Positions 33,956 to 42,754 of a stretch of DNA of 64,000 nt are shown piece after piece. Numbering within the stretch: the stretch's first letter is position 1; each line of letters opens with the position of its first letter. A program made the translations under genes and the position numbers. Where the stretch lies: positions 62,001-126,000 of the forward strand of contig CAWDVK010000020.1 in the NCBI GenBank assembly GCA_963805715.1. Reading direction: 5' to 3'. This DNA is from CAWDVK01 sp963805715. Lineage in GTDB: Bacteria > Actinomycetota > Actinomycetes > Streptosporangiales > Streptosporangiaceae. Below the pieces are notes generated by a model. It was not told the DNA's origin. It ran no database searches and worked only from the letters and a program-made list of their open reading frames with translations.

Positions 33956-34336
33956 CTAGCCGGCTTCGGCCTCGCGGCGGACCCGCGCCTCAAGATCGGC
34001 CAGCGTCTGCGCCCAGAGCCGCTTATCGCCCTGATCCGCTTCGAAGCCGAAGCCCTCGCTCACGTGGCGGATCGACCAGCCCGGATACTCGCGTTGAAGC
34101 CGCGCCAGCTGGGCGGCTGGCTGCCCGGCCATCTCCAGCTTGGCGGCCAGCTCGGCCGGGTAGTGACCAGCGTGCACCTCGACATGCCTGCCGTCGGCGG
34201 ACTTGCGGACCGCGATCCACGCGCCGCCCTCGGTCGAGATCTGCCACTCGGCGCCGTAGTGGCTGAGCAAGGCTCGCGGCGCGGTCTCGACCGGAAGGCC
34301 TGGCGTGTCGCCGGGCACGTTGGGATGATCATGCAT
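33956..34336 (-). CDS. Small unknown protein divergent from a GntR regulator
   Basis: A 126-residue soluble protein. It contains HYGAEWQISTEGGAWIAVRKSADGRHVEVH, then LAAKLEMAGQPAAQLARLQREYPGWSIRHVSEGFGFEA, a pattern I know only from uncharacterised actinobacterial proteins located next to short GntR regulators. ATG 34336 has AAGGAG 8 bases upstream; the frame is open to 34378. It is divergent from the GntR gene, and both face the palindrome at 34441, so it is probably under its control. Confidence 0.65.
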   Translation of the reverse strand: MHDHPNVPGDTPGLPVETAPRALLSHYGAEWQISTEGGAWIAVRKSADGRHVEVHAGHYPAELAAKLEMAGQPAAQLARLQREYPGWSIRHVSEGFGFEADQGDKRLWAQTLADLEARVRREAEAG

Positions 34337-34434
34337 AGCCCAGGCTCCTTCTGGGTCAGGGCCCGGTTTGGCGTTCACCCGCCGGCCGGGCCCGCTAGTG
34401 CTCCTGGCGCGTGCCAGTCCGTAGTCAACCTACG

Positions 34435-34463
34435 TTGCATGTTGTCATGTGACAACCTATGAC
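34435..34463 (+). promoter_or_regulatory. Promoter with palindromic operator of the GntR gene
   Basis: A -35 box TTGCAT (34435-34440) and a -10 box TATGAC (34458-34463) are 17 bases apart. Exactly between them lies the perfect palindrome GTTGTCATGTGACAAC (34441-34456; 7-base arms, 2-base centre). The start codon of the short GntR regulator is 57 bases further. Binding there would block RNA polymerase, so autoregulation is likely, and control of the divergent gene at 34336 is possible. Confidence 0.65.
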
Positions 34464-34519
34464 GTCTGGCGACATTCCTGGACGCGAGCGGCTGGGACAG
34501 GACCGATAGCCTCGTCCGC

Positions 34520-34762
34520 ATGGCCGCTGACCTGCTGGACCGTGATTCGCCGGACCCTCTCTATGAGCAGCTGGCAGCGATCTTGCGCGGCCGGATCGAG
34601 GCCGGATCGATCACGTCCCGGCTGCCGAGCGAGACCAGCCTCATGCAGGAGTACGGCATCAGCAGGATCACCGCCCGCAAGGCCGTCGAGGTGCTCGCCG
34701 CGGAGGGCCTGGTCCGGGTGAGCCACGGCCGCGGCACGTTCGTGATCCGCGAGCCTAACTAG
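34520..34762 (+). CDS. Short GntR-family regulator (winged helix only)
   Basis: An 80-residue protein consisting of the GntR winged helix alone: PDPLYEQLAAILRGRIEAGSITSRLPSETSLMQEYGISRITARKAVEVLAAEGLVRVSHGRGTFV is the complete domain. There is no effector domain, unlike HutC- or FadR-type proteins; the family contains many such short members in actinobacteria. The palindrome in its promoter suggests autoregulation. Effector sensing, if any, must come from the dimer interface or a partner such as the divergent gene product. ATG 34520. Confidence 0.85.
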   Translation: MAADLLDRDSPDPLYEQLAAILRGRIEAGSITSRLPSETSLMQEYGISRITARKAVEVLAAEGLVRVSHGRGTFVIREPN

Positions 34763-34839
34763 GGAGCCATGGGAGCCAATTCCGGGGTCCAACCACGGTG
34801 CAGGGCCATGTAGGACGGTGCAGGACCGTATAGGATAAA

Positions 34840-34879
34840 CCGCAGGTCAGGTGGCCTGTTCCGGCACCCTGACCTGCGG
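34840..34879 (+). terminator. Rho-independent terminator behind the GntR gene
   Basis: CCGCAGGTCAGG (34840-34851) pairs perfectly with CCTGACCTGCGG (34868-34879) around a 16-base loop and is followed by TTTCT. It lies 78 bases after the GntR stop. The preceding 70 bases contain two imperfect copies of a GTGCAGGxCCxTxTAGGA sequence. Confidence 0.7.
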
Positions 34880-34888
34880 TTTCTAGGA

Positions 34889-35212
34889 GTGAGCAGACTG
34901 CCGTTCCCGTATCAGTCGCCAGCCCGGCCGATGGCGCGCCGCGAGAAGCGCATGCTGGCCGCGGCCGCCGCGGTCATCGTGGCCGTCTTCGCCGCCGTCG
35001 GCATCTACGCGGCCGTCAGGCCGGGCAGCTACGGGCCGTCGCACGACGGCTGCGTGACCGTGCAGATGCCCAGCTCCACCGGCGGCGCGCTGCTGCACGA
35101 CTGCGGCGCGGCGGCCCGGGCCATGTGCCGTAACGCGTTCGCGAACACCGGCAAACTGTCCCTGCTGACCCGGCCGCAATGCCGCCTGGCAGGACTCGGA
35201 CCGCCGCACTGA
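34889..35212 (+). CDS. Small membrane-anchored protein of unknown function
   Basis: A 107-residue protein with a basic lead and one membrane helix (LAAAAAVIVAVFAAVGIYAAV, residues 23-43). The exported domain of about 60 residues has four cysteines (DGCVTVQ, HDCGAA, AMCRNAF, PQCRLAG), likely two disulfides. I recognise no family. GTG 34889 follows AGGA closely; ATG 34931 (residue 15) is an alternative. It follows the terminator and precedes the SDR gene in the same direction. Confidence 0.6.
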   Translation: MSRLPFPYQSPARPMARREKRMLAAAAAVIVAVFAAVGIYAAVRPGSYGPSHDGCVTVQMPSSTGGALLHDCGAAARAMCRNAFANTGKLSLLTRPQCRLAGLGPPH

Positions 35213-35255
35213 TGACGGCACTGACGTCGCACTGACTCGGGAGGTGACTCGGCCG

Positions 35256-36026
35256 GTGAGCGTGGTTCTGGTGACCGGAGGGACGGGCACGCTCGGCCGT
35301 CAGCTGGTGCCTGTCCTGGCCGGGCGGGGCCACGAGGTCCGGGTCCTGTCCCGGCGGCCGGGCGCCGGGACCCATCTGGGCGACCTGCGCACTGGCGCCG
35401 GTCTCGCCGCGGCCGCCGACGGCGCGCAGCTGGTCGTGCACGCCGCCTCGGACCGCCGGCTGGGCCGCTCCGACCTGGCCCAGACCGAGCGGCTGCTGTC
35501 CGCCGTTCCCGCCTGCGCGCACCTGCTGTACCTATCGATCGTCGGCGTGGATGCCATCCCGTTTAGCTATTACCGGGTCAAGCTGGCGTGCGAGGACCTC
35601 GTCGCGGCGAGTCCGGTGCCGTCGACGACGCTGCGCGCGACCCAGTTCCATGAGCTGCTGGCCGCCGCGCTGCGCGCGGCCGAGCGCTGGCCGGTCGCCC
35701 CGCTGCCGCTGGACCTGCTCGTCCAGAGCGTGGCCGCGCGCGAGGTCGCGGCCAGGGCCGCTGACATCATCGAGGGTCCTGCGCTGGGCCGCGCCACCGA
35801 CTTCGGCGGACCGGAGGTGCTGAGCGGCTGGCAGGTCACCGGCGCCTGGCGCGCGCACCGCGGCAAGCCGCGAGCGGTCGTCAGCGTCCGCCTGCCCGGC
35901 CGCCTGTACCGGAGCTTCAGCCGCGGGCTGAACACGTGTCCCGGCTACGCGGAGGGGCGGCAGACCTGGACGCAGTTCGTCCTGGGCGAACAGCCGGCGG
36001 CGGCCGGCCGGGCCCGGCCGGCCTGA
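35256..36026 (+). CDS. Atypical SDR-family NAD(P)-binding protein (NmrA-like)
   Basis: A 256-residue protein. It opens with the Rossmann motif VVLVTGGTGTLGRQLVPVLAGRGHEVRVLSRR (TGGTGxLG), and continues with VVHAASD and YLSIVGVDAIPFSYYRVKLACEDLVA, where YxxxK could be YYRVK. The family acts as NAD(P)H-binding sensors, epimerases or reductases. No substrate can be named. GTG 35256 is preferred because GGGAGG lies 11 bases before it; GTG 35244 overlaps that site. The metallophosphoesterase gene begins 3 bases after its stop. Confidence 0.82.
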   Translation: MSVVLVTGGTGTLGRQLVPVLAGRGHEVRVLSRRPGAGTHLGDLRTGAGLAAAADGAQLVVHAASDRRLGRSDLAQTERLLSAVPACAHLLYLSIVGVDAIPFSYYRVKLACEDLVAASPVPSTTLRATQFHELLAAALRAAERWPVAPLPLDLLVQSVAAREVAARAADIIEGPALGRATDFGGPEVLSGWQVTGAWRAHRGKPRAVVSVRLPGRLYRSFSRGLNTCPGYAEGRQTWTQFVLGEQPAAAGRARPA

Positions 36027-36028
36027 TA

Positions 36029-36820
36029 ATGGCCTGCGTGACGTTGCGGCATGCGGCCAGGGTCGCGGTCCTGGCCGACATTCACGGGAACCTGCCTGCT
36101 CTCGAGGCCGTGCTGCCGGAAGCCGAGGCGGCCGGCGCCGAGGCCATCGTCCTGCTCGGGGACATCGCGCTCGGGCCGATGCCGGCCGAGGTGCTGGACC
36201 GGGTGGCCGGGCTCGGCGAGCGGGCCGTCTGGGTGCACGGCAACTGCGAGCGGGAGATGGTGACCGCCTTCGACGGCGGGACGGTACCGGGCCCGAACGG
36301 CGCGGCGACCGCGGCGAGCGCGGCGAGCGCGGCGCTGATCGGCCGCGCCCACCGGGACCAGATCAGCGGCCTGCCGCTGACGGTCTCCCTCGCTGTCGGC
36401 GGGCTCGGGGACGTGCTGTTCTGCCACGCGTCGCCGCGTCGCGACGATGAGATGCTGCTGGTCGACAGCCCGCCGCAGCGATGGTCGGACGCGCTGGCGG
36501 GCGTCGCCGCGCCGACGGTCATCGTCGGGCACACTCATATGCCGTTTGACCGGCTGGCGGCCGGCTACCGGGTGATCAACCCCGGCAGCGTCGGGATGCC
36601 CTACGGGCCGGCCGGGGCGGCGTGGGCGCTGCTCGGCCCGGACGTGACGCTGCGCCGCACCCGCTACGACACCGCGGCCGCGGCCCGCGCGATCGGCGCG
36701 AGCCGGTACGCCGACGCGGCCGACTGGGCGCGCGAGTTCGTGCTGACTCAGTACTCCGACGCCGAGGCCCTGGAGGCGTTCACGCAGGTGGCCCGCCAGC
36801 AGGCGGCCGCCACCTCCTGA
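36029..36820 (+). CDS. Calcineurin-like metallophosphoesterase (YfcE/MJ0936 type)
   Basis: A 263-residue protein with the full metal-binding set: VAVLADIHGNLPALEAVL (DxH), IVLLGDIALG (GD), WVHGNCERE (GNCE in place of GNHD), FCHASP (H) and VIVGHTHMPFD (GHTH). The order and length fit YfcE-type phosphodiesterases. The C-terminal extension (DTAAAARAIGASRYADAADWAREFV) is typical of actinobacterial relatives. ATG 36029 is 3 bases from the SDR stop, so the two are co-translated. Substrate unknown. Confidence 0.88.
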   Translation: MACVTLRHAARVAVLADIHGNLPALEAVLPEAEAAGAEAIVLLGDIALGPMPAEVLDRVAGLGERAVWVHGNCEREMVTAFDGGTVPGPNGAATAASAASAALIGRAHRDQISGLPLTVSLAVGGLGDVLFCHASPRRDDEMLLVDSPPQRWSDALAGVAAPTVIVGHTHMPFDRLAAGYRVINPGSVGMPYGPAGAAWALLGPDVTLRRTRYDTAAAARAIGASRYADAADWAREFVLTQYSDAEALEAFTQVARQQAAATS

Positions 36821-36847
36821 GCCGGGCCGCGGCGGCTCCGGCCGGCC

Positions 36848-36886
36848 GCTGACGTCCCGGAGCCAGGCCGGCTCCGGGACGTCAGC
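36848..36886. terminator. Bidirectional terminator with a 17-base perfect stem
   Basis: GCTGACGTCCCGGAGCC (36848-36864) and GGCTCCGGGACGTCAGC (36870-36886) pair perfectly around a 5-base loop between two convergent genes. The right arm overlaps the last codon and stop of the gene at 36882. There is no U-run, as is common in GC-rich actinobacteria. Confidence 0.7.
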
Positions 36887-37499
36887 TCGCAGCGAGCAGC
36901 CGGATGATATGAGCCGCCCTGGCCAGATCCTTATTGCCGGCGGCGATGGCGGCCTCGGAGCGAGTCATCAGGGCTGCGTCCCTGCCCGCGGTCGCAGCCG
37001 TGCAGTCGCTGGCCGCCTGGCCGAACTGGCCGAGCGCACTGGCATACCATTCCTGAGCGGCCGGGTCGGGGATGGGCGACCCGCTGCGGGCCGCGACGAC
37101 CTCGCCGGACAGCTGCTCGCAGGCCACCTTGAGCGCGGGCACGAAGCCGGCACTGGCTTCGCTGACGACGGTGACCGCCTGGTCGCTGACTTCGTTGCGC
37201 CCGTTGCCTCCCGAGCCGTTGGCCCAGGCCAGGACTTTCGCGGCGACACTCAGGGCGGCCGGGTAGGTCGGCGCTGGCGCGGGATGCCGCTGCGCGGTAT
37301 GCCTGGCCGCCGAGTGCGCGGCAGCTGACTGCACGGCCTCGGCCGCCGCCGCCGCTTTCGCCGGCTTCGGCGCATGCTGCTGACCGGTGTGCGCGACAGC
37401 CACGGCGATCACCGCCAGGACGACTACGGCGCCGAGCGCCGGCAGCCAGATCCAGCGCTTCGCCGGGGTCTTCTTCAGGCGGGTCCGGTGCTGCGGCAT
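36882..37499 (-). CDS. Membrane-anchored protein of unknown function
   Basis: A 205-residue protein with a basic N-terminus and one helix (WIWLPALGAVVVLAVIAVAVA, about residues 16-36), then an Ala/Pro/His-rich linker and an exported helical domain from about 80 on (LSVAAKVLAWANG, AGFVPALKVACEQLSGEVVAARSG, FGQAASDCTAATAG). The two cysteines may pair. No family is recognised. ATG 37499 has AAGGAG 10 bases upstream; the frame to 37592 adds nothing typical. Confidence 0.65.
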   Translation of the reverse strand: MPQHRTRLKKTPAKRWIWLPALGAVVVLAVIAVAVAHTGQQHAPKPAKAAAAAEAVQSAAAHSAARHTAQRHPAPAPTYPAALSVAAKVLAWANGSGGNGRNEVSDQAVTVVSEASAGFVPALKVACEQLSGEVVAARSGSPIPDPAAQEWYASALGQFGQAASDCTAATAGRDAALMTRSEAAIAAGNKDLARAAHIIRLLAAS

Positions 37500-37718
37500 G
37501 AGGATCTGGGCTCCTTCTGGGCTCTCGCGGGGAAAGCGGACGATATGTCGACGCCCACGAGACCTGGAAAGTTGACCGGGAAGGCCAGCCAACGGCCCGG
37601 ATCCGCGCCAGACTCAGCCGAGAACGGGCGCAGTCGTATGGTCATGCGGCTGACAACGTCCCGGCGGCGCCCGGCCAGCGGGCAGCGTCACGCCTGCCCG
37701 CGCACCGGCCGGCCGGGG

Positions 37719-38074
37719 TCAGCGCAATACGTCCGCGTCGAAGCAGGTGCGGTCGCCGGTGTGGCACGCCCCGCCCACCTGGTCCACCCGGACCAGCACC
37801 GCGTCGCCGTCGCAGTCCAGCGCCACCGACTTGACCAGCTGCAGGTGCCCGGAGGTCTCGCCCTTCACCCAGTACTCCTGGCGGCTGCGGGACCAGTACG
37901 TGCACCGGCCCGTGGTCAGCGTCCGGTGCAGCGCCTCGTCGTCCATCCAGCCGAGCATGAGCACCTCCCCGGTGTCATACTGCTGCGCAATGGCGGCGAC
38001 CAGGCCGTCGGCGTTGCGCTTCAGCCGCCCGGCAATGGCCGGGTCCAGCCCGGATGCTCCCGCGTCCGCCCGCA

Positions 38075-38075
<1 letters not shown>
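37719..38075 (-). CDS. hisI: Phosphoribosyl-AMP cyclohydrolase
   Basis: A 118-residue enzyme that opens the adenine ring of PR-AMP in histidine synthesis. MLGWMDDEAL, YWSRSRQEYWVKGETSGHLQ and CHTGDRTCF are the diagnostic segments; C88, C104 and C111 are the expected zinc ligands. It is last in the his operon and its ATG overlaps the hisF stop (TGATG). The HisE pyrophosphohydrolase that acts before it is not fused and not in this window. Length is normal for a stand-alone HisI. Confidence 0.95.
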
Positions 38076-38907
<832 letters not shown>

Positions 38908-38911
<4 letters not shown>

Positions 38912-39312
38912 CGTGCCGCCGTCCCGCCTGCCCCCGGCCGGTAGGCCACGGCCTCGATCTCGATCAGCATCCGCGGATCAACCAGGGCGGCGACCTCGAC
39001 CATCGTGGCGGCCGGCATCGCCGCCGCGAAAGCGGCGCGATGGGCCGCACCGTACTCTTCCCAGCGGGCTATGTCCGTCACGAACATCCGCGTCCGCACC
39101 ACGTCCGCCAGCCCCGCCCCGAGCCGCTCGAGCGCATCCCGGAGGTTCACGATCGCCTGCGCGGCCTGCGCCGCGGCATCACCCGCGTGCACGAGCCCGC
39201 CGGCATCGGTCGACGTGCAGCCGGAGACGAAGATGTAGTCACCGGCCGCGACGGCGCGGCTATAGCCCACCACCGGCTCCCACGGGCTGCCGCTGGCGAT
39301 CTTCCGGATCAT
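38908..39312 (-). CDS. ridA: RidA-family reactive intermediate deaminase
   Basis: A 134-residue RidA/YjgF protein: SPWEPVVGYSRAVAAGDYIFVSGCTST, QAIVNLRDALERLGAGLADVVRTRMFVTDI and MVEVAALVDPRMLIEIEAVAY, with the conserved arginine in VVRTRMFV and glutamate in IEIEAVA. It hydrolyses reactive enamines or imines formed by PLP enzymes. Its place between priA and hisF is a known actinobacterial arrangement. GGAAGG lies upstream of ATG 39312, and the stop overlaps hisF. Confidence 0.9.
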
Positions 39313-39329
39313 CCCGGTACCGCCTTCCG

Positions 39330-40106
39330 TCACGGCGTCACCGCCGACAGCGCCTCGGCCAGCGTGAACGCCCCGGCGTACAGGGCCTTCCCGACGATGG
39401 CGCCCTCGACGCCCAGCGGCCGCAGCGCCGCGATGGCCCGCAGATCGGCCAGGCTGGACACGCCGCCGCTGGCGATGACGGGCCGGCCGGTGCGTGCGCA
39501 CACCTCGCGCAGCAGGTCCAGGTTAGGGCCGGCCAGCATGCCGTCCCTGGTGACATCGGTCAGCACATAGCGCTGGCAGCCGTCGGCCTCCAGCCGGTCC
39601 AGCACATCGAAGAGCTCACCGCCGTCGGCCGTCCAGCCGCGCGCGGCCAGCCGGGTGCCGCGCACATCCAGGCCGACGGCGATGCGGTCGCCGTGCTCGG
39701 CGATGATGCCCCGTACCCAGACCGGGTTCTCCAGCGCGGCGGTGCCGATCACGACCCGCCGGCAGCCGGTCGCCAGCGCGGCGGCCAGCGACGCATCGTC
39801 GCGGATTCCGCCGGACAGCTCGACATCAACGTCCAGCCGGCCCGCCAGCGAGGCGAGCAGCGGGGCGTTGGACCCGCGGCCGAAGGCAGCGTCGAGGTCG
39901 ACCAGGTGGATCCACCGCGCGCCGCCGTGCTGCCAGGCCAGCGCCGCATCGAGCGGATCGCCGTAATCGGTCTCGGTGCCGGCCGCACCCTGCACCAGCC
40001 GGACGGCCTGCCCGGCGGCCACGTCGACCGCCGGCAGTAGTTCCAGCGCGGCGCTCGCCGGGCCGTCGCCTGCCATCTCGGTGCCTGCCGTCTCAGTGCC
40101 GGTCAT
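39330..40106 (-). CDS. priA: HisA/PriA phosphoribosyl isomerase
   Basis: A 258-residue barrel enzyme that isomerises ProFAR. LLPAVDVAAGQAVRLVQG, VDVELSGGIRDDASLAAALATGCRRVVIGTAAL and YVLTDVTRDGMLAGPNLDLLREV are conserved. In actinobacteria without a separate trpF this enzyme also handles PRA (PriA); no trpF is visible here, but the window is too small to confirm loss. GTEMAGDGPAS is an unusual lead, but ATG 40106 overlaps the hisH stop (ATGA). Confidence 0.93.
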   Translation of the reverse strand: MTGTETAGTEMAGDGPASAALELLPAVDVAAGQAVRLVQGAAGTETDYGDPLDAALAWQHGGARWIHLVDLDAAFGRGSNAPLLASLAGRLDVDVELSGGIRDDASLAAALATGCRRVVIGTAALENPVWVRGIIAEHGDRIAVGLDVRGTRLAARGWTADGGELFDVLDRLEADGCQRYVLTDVTRDGMLAGPNLDLLREVCARTGRPVIASGGVSSLADLRAIAALRPLGVEGAIVGKALYAGAFTLAEALSAVTP

Positions 40107-40744
40107 CGCAGCATCTCCAGCCAGTTGCCGAGCAGCACCGCGCCCACGTCGCCGGACTTCTCCGGGTGGAACTGGGTCGCGCAGAGGGCTCCGTCCTCGG
40201 CGGCCGCGACGAAGTCCTCGCCGTGCCTGGCCCAGGTGACCAGCGGCGCGCTCTGCTGGCCGGGTCCCGGCGGCAGCGCCTTGGCCGCGTAGGAGTGGAC
40301 GAAGTAGAACATCTCGCCGGCTCCGATCCCGGCCAGCAGGCGCGACCCGGCTGGCGCGCTGACCGTGTTCCAGCCCATATGCGGGAGCACGGGCGCGGCC
40401 AGTCGCTGCACTACGCCGGGCCAGCAGCCGCAGCCCGCCGTGCGCTGGCCGTGCTCGACCCCGGCCTCGAACAGCACCTGCATGCCGACGCAGATCCCGA
40501 GAACCGGCCGCGACCCGGCCAGCCGCTTGCCGATGACCGTCTCGCCGCCGACGGCCGTCAGCCCGGTCATGCAGGCCGCGAAGGCGCCGACGCCCGGCAC
40601 GACCAGTCCGTCGGCCTGCAGCGCTGCCGCGCTGCCGGAGGTGATCTCCGCGTCCGCGCCGACCCGCTGCAGGGCCCGCTGCGCTGAGCGCAGGTTCCCG
40701 GAGCCGTAGTCGAGCACCACGACCCGCGGCCGCCGGCGGCTCAC
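40103..40744 (-). CDS. hisH: Imidazole glycerol phosphate synthase, glutamine amidotransferase subunit
   Basis: A 213-residue class I glutaminase: VVVLDYGSGNLRSAQRAL, VPGVGAFAACM, GICVGMQVLFEAG with the nucleophile C85, and FHPEKSG with the His-Glu pair. I chose GTG 40744, which has GGGAG 5 bases before it and gives the normal length. The frame is open to 40831, but those 29 codons are not HisH-like and would run into the large palindrome at 40819-40879. The stop overlaps priA. Confidence 0.93.
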   Translation of the reverse strand: MSRRRPRVVVLDYGSGNLRSAQRALQRVGADAEITSGSAAALQADGLVVPGVGAFAACMTGLTAVGGETVIGKRLAGSRPVLGICVGMQVLFEAGVEHGQRTAGCGCWPGVVQRLAAPVLPHMGWNTVSAPAGSRLLAGIGAGEMFYFVHSYAAKALPPGPGQQSAPLVTWARHGEDFVAAAEDGALCATQFHPEKSGDVGAVLLGNWLEMLR

Positions 40745-40818
40745 CGGCGCTCCCGGCGCCCGGCTGGGCGGTACTGGCGGGTCCTCACGGCTCTCTCCTG
40801 CACCCTCCGGTGCCGGGA

Positions 40819-40879
40819 CTTCCATGATCACGGAAGCCTGTCGGTCGTATCAGCTGACAGACTTCCGTGATCATGGAAG
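40819..40879. repeat. Large palindrome between hisB and hisH, built of two palindromic sites
   Basis: Two 24-base arms (40819-40842 and 40856-40879) are inverted repeats with one mismatch, around a 13-base centre. Each arm contains CTTCCATGATCACGGAAG or its complement, itself a near-perfect palindrome around TGATCA. It lies in the 174-base gap between the hisB stop and the hisH start, the longest gap of the otherwise tight operon. It may be an attenuator, a double operator or a dispersed intergenic repeat. Confidence 0.75.
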
Positions 40880-40918
40880 GGGCCGGGCGCGACGTGCTGG
40901 CGGCGGCGCGCGGGGCGG

Positions 40919-41524
40919 TCATAGCGTGCCCTTGGTGCTCGGGATCGCGCCGGCCGCCCGCGGATCCAGGGCCACCGCGGCACGCAGCGCCCTCGCAAAC
41001 GCCTTGAACTGCGCTTCGACGATGTGGTGCGGATTGCGTCCCCGCAGCACATCCAGGTGCACGCAGATGCCGGCCGAGTGCGCCAGCGACTCGAAGAAGT
41101 GCCGGGTCAGCGTCGTGTCGTAGGTACCGATCAGCGGGGGCATGCCGGCGGGCTCCGAGTGCACGGCGTAGGGCCGTCCAGACAGGTCGACCGCGGCCCG
41201 CGCGAGGGTCTCGTCCAGCGGAACGAGCGCGTCGCCGAACCGGCAGATGCCCGCCTTGCTGCCGAGTGCCTCCCGCAGCGCCTGGCCGAGCGCCAGTGCC
41301 GTGTCCTCGACCGTGTGGTGCGCGTCGACCTGGATGTCGCCGCGGGCCTGCACGGTGAGGTTCAGCAGCCCGTGCTTGCCGAGCTGCGCGAGCATGTGAT
41401 CGAAGAACGGCACGCCGGTGTCCGCCTTGGCCGCGCCCTGCCCGTCCAGGTCGAGCTCGATCAGCACCCGGGTCTCGGCGGTGCTCCGCTCGACCCGCGC
41501 GGTCCGGCCATCCTGGCTGTTCAC
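40919..41524 (-). CDS. hisB: Imidazoleglycerol-phosphate dehydratase
   Basis: A 201-residue enzyme: TGVPFFDHMLAQLGKHGLLNLTVQARGD, VDAHHTVEDTALALGQAL, RFGDALVPLDETLARAAVDLSGRPY and NPHHIVEAQFKAFARALR. The HHTVE and HHIVE motifs hold the manganese ligands. The start is a GTG at 41524 with GGAGG 5 bases ahead. It is monofunctional, without a HisB phosphatase domain, as usual in actinobacteria. Confidence 0.96.
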   Translation of the reverse strand: MNSQDGRTARVERSTAETRVLIELDLDGQGAAKADTGVPFFDHMLAQLGKHGLLNLTVQARGDIQVDAHHTVEDTALALGQALREALGSKAGICRFGDALVPLDETLARAAVDLSGRPYAVHSEPAGMPPLIGTYDTTLTRHFFESLAHSAGICVHLDVLRGRNPHHIVEAQFKAFARALRAAVALDPRAAGAIPSTKGTL

Positions 41525-41602
41525 GGTGCCTCCAGCTCCGTCGTCACCCCGCGGTCACGGCCCTGAACGGCCGGCAGCCGGTGCCGCCCATGATCACGAG
41601 GC

Positions 41603-42754
41603 TCACCGGGCGGCGCCCTGGCCGCCCGCAACGGCCGGGCCGACTCCCAGCACTGCGGTCAGCGCGGCCCGGAACGCGGCCATCTCCGCGGCCGTGCCCA
41701 TGGTAACGCGCAGCCATCCCGGCGGCCCGGCCTCGCGGATCAGCACGCCCTGGTCCAGCAGGGCCTGCCAGACGGCCCTGCGGTCGGCGAACCGGCCGAA
41801 CAGCACGAAATTGGCATCCGACTCGGCCGCGACCAGGCCAAGCTCCCGCAGCCACGTCACCAGCCGATCGCGGGCGGCCCGGATCTCGGCCACGGTGCCG
41901 AGCAGCGCGGGAGCATGCGCCAGTGCCGTCCTGGCCACGGCCTGGGTGACGGCTGAGAGGTGATAGGGCAGCCGGACCAGGAGCATCGCGTCGATCACCG
42001 CCGGGCTGGCCGCCAGGTAGCCGACCCGCGCGCCGGCTAGGGCGAAGGCCTTGGACATGGTCCTGGCCACCACGAGCCGCGGGTAGCGCGGCAGCAGCGT
42101 CAGCGCCGTGGCCGCCGGATCGCGCGCGAACTCCGCGTACGCCTCGTCGACCACCACCATGCCCGGCGCTTCCGCGCAGACGGCCTCGATGACCTCCAGC
42201 GGCAGCGCCGTCCCGGTGGGATTATTCGGCGAGGTCAGGAACACCAGGTCCGGCTGCCGGGCACGGACGGTCGCGGCCGCGCGGGCGGGGTCCAGGCCAA
42301 AGTCCTCGTCCCTGGCGGCCGCCTGCCAGCCGGTCGCGGTGGTCTGCGCGATGATCGGATGCATCGAGTAGGAAGGCTCGAAGCCGAGCGCGCTGCGGCC
42401 CGGCCCGCCGAAGGCCAGCAGCAGCTGCTGGATGATCTCATTGGATCCGTTGGCCGCCCACACGTTCGCGCGCGTCAGCCCGTGGCCCAGGTAGCCGGCC
42501 AGGTCGTCCCGGAGGGCAACCGCGTCGCGGTCCGGGTACCGGTTGAGGCTCGCGGCCTCGATCGCGACCGCGGCGGCGATGTCGCTGACCAGGCCGGGCG
42601 GCGGCGGGTACGGGTTCTCGTTGGTGTTCAGCCGGACCGGCACGTCGAGCTGCGGCGCGCCGTAGGGCTTGCTCCCGGCCAGGTCAGGCCGCAGCGGCAG
42701 GCCGGCCAGGCCGCCGGGCAGGCTTCCTGGCGGCTCGGGTAGCGCGCTGCTCAC
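41603..42754 (-). CDS. hisC: Histidinol-phosphate aminotransferase
   Basis: A 383-residue class I/II PLP aminotransferase: LNTNENPYPPPPGL, AANGSNEIIQQLLLAFGG, LTSPNNPTGTALPL, VVDEAYAEFA and TMSKAFALAGARVGYL with the PLP lysine in SKAF. It converts imidazoleacetol phosphate to histidinol phosphate. GTG 42754 overlaps the hisD stop (GTGA), which fixes the start. Downstream there is a 78-base gap to hisB. Confidence 0.95.
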   Translation of the reverse strand: MSSALPEPPGSLPGGLAGLPLRPDLAGSKPYGAPQLDVPVRLNTNENPYPPPPGLVSDIAAAVAIEAASLNRYPDRDAVALRDDLAGYLGHGLTRANVWAANGSNEIIQQLLLAFGGPGRSALGFEPSYSMHPIIAQTTATGWQAAARDEDFGLDPARAAATVRARQPDLVFLTSPNNPTGTALPLEVIEAVCAEAPGMVVVDEAYAEFARDPAATALTLLPRYPRLVVARTMSKAFALAGARVGYLAASPAVIDAMLLVRLPYHLSAVTQAVARTALAHAPALLGTVAEIRAARDRLVTWLRELGLVAAESDANFVLFGRFADRRAVWQALLDQGVLIREAGPPGWLRVTMGTAAEMAAFRAALTAVLGVGPAVAGGQGAAR

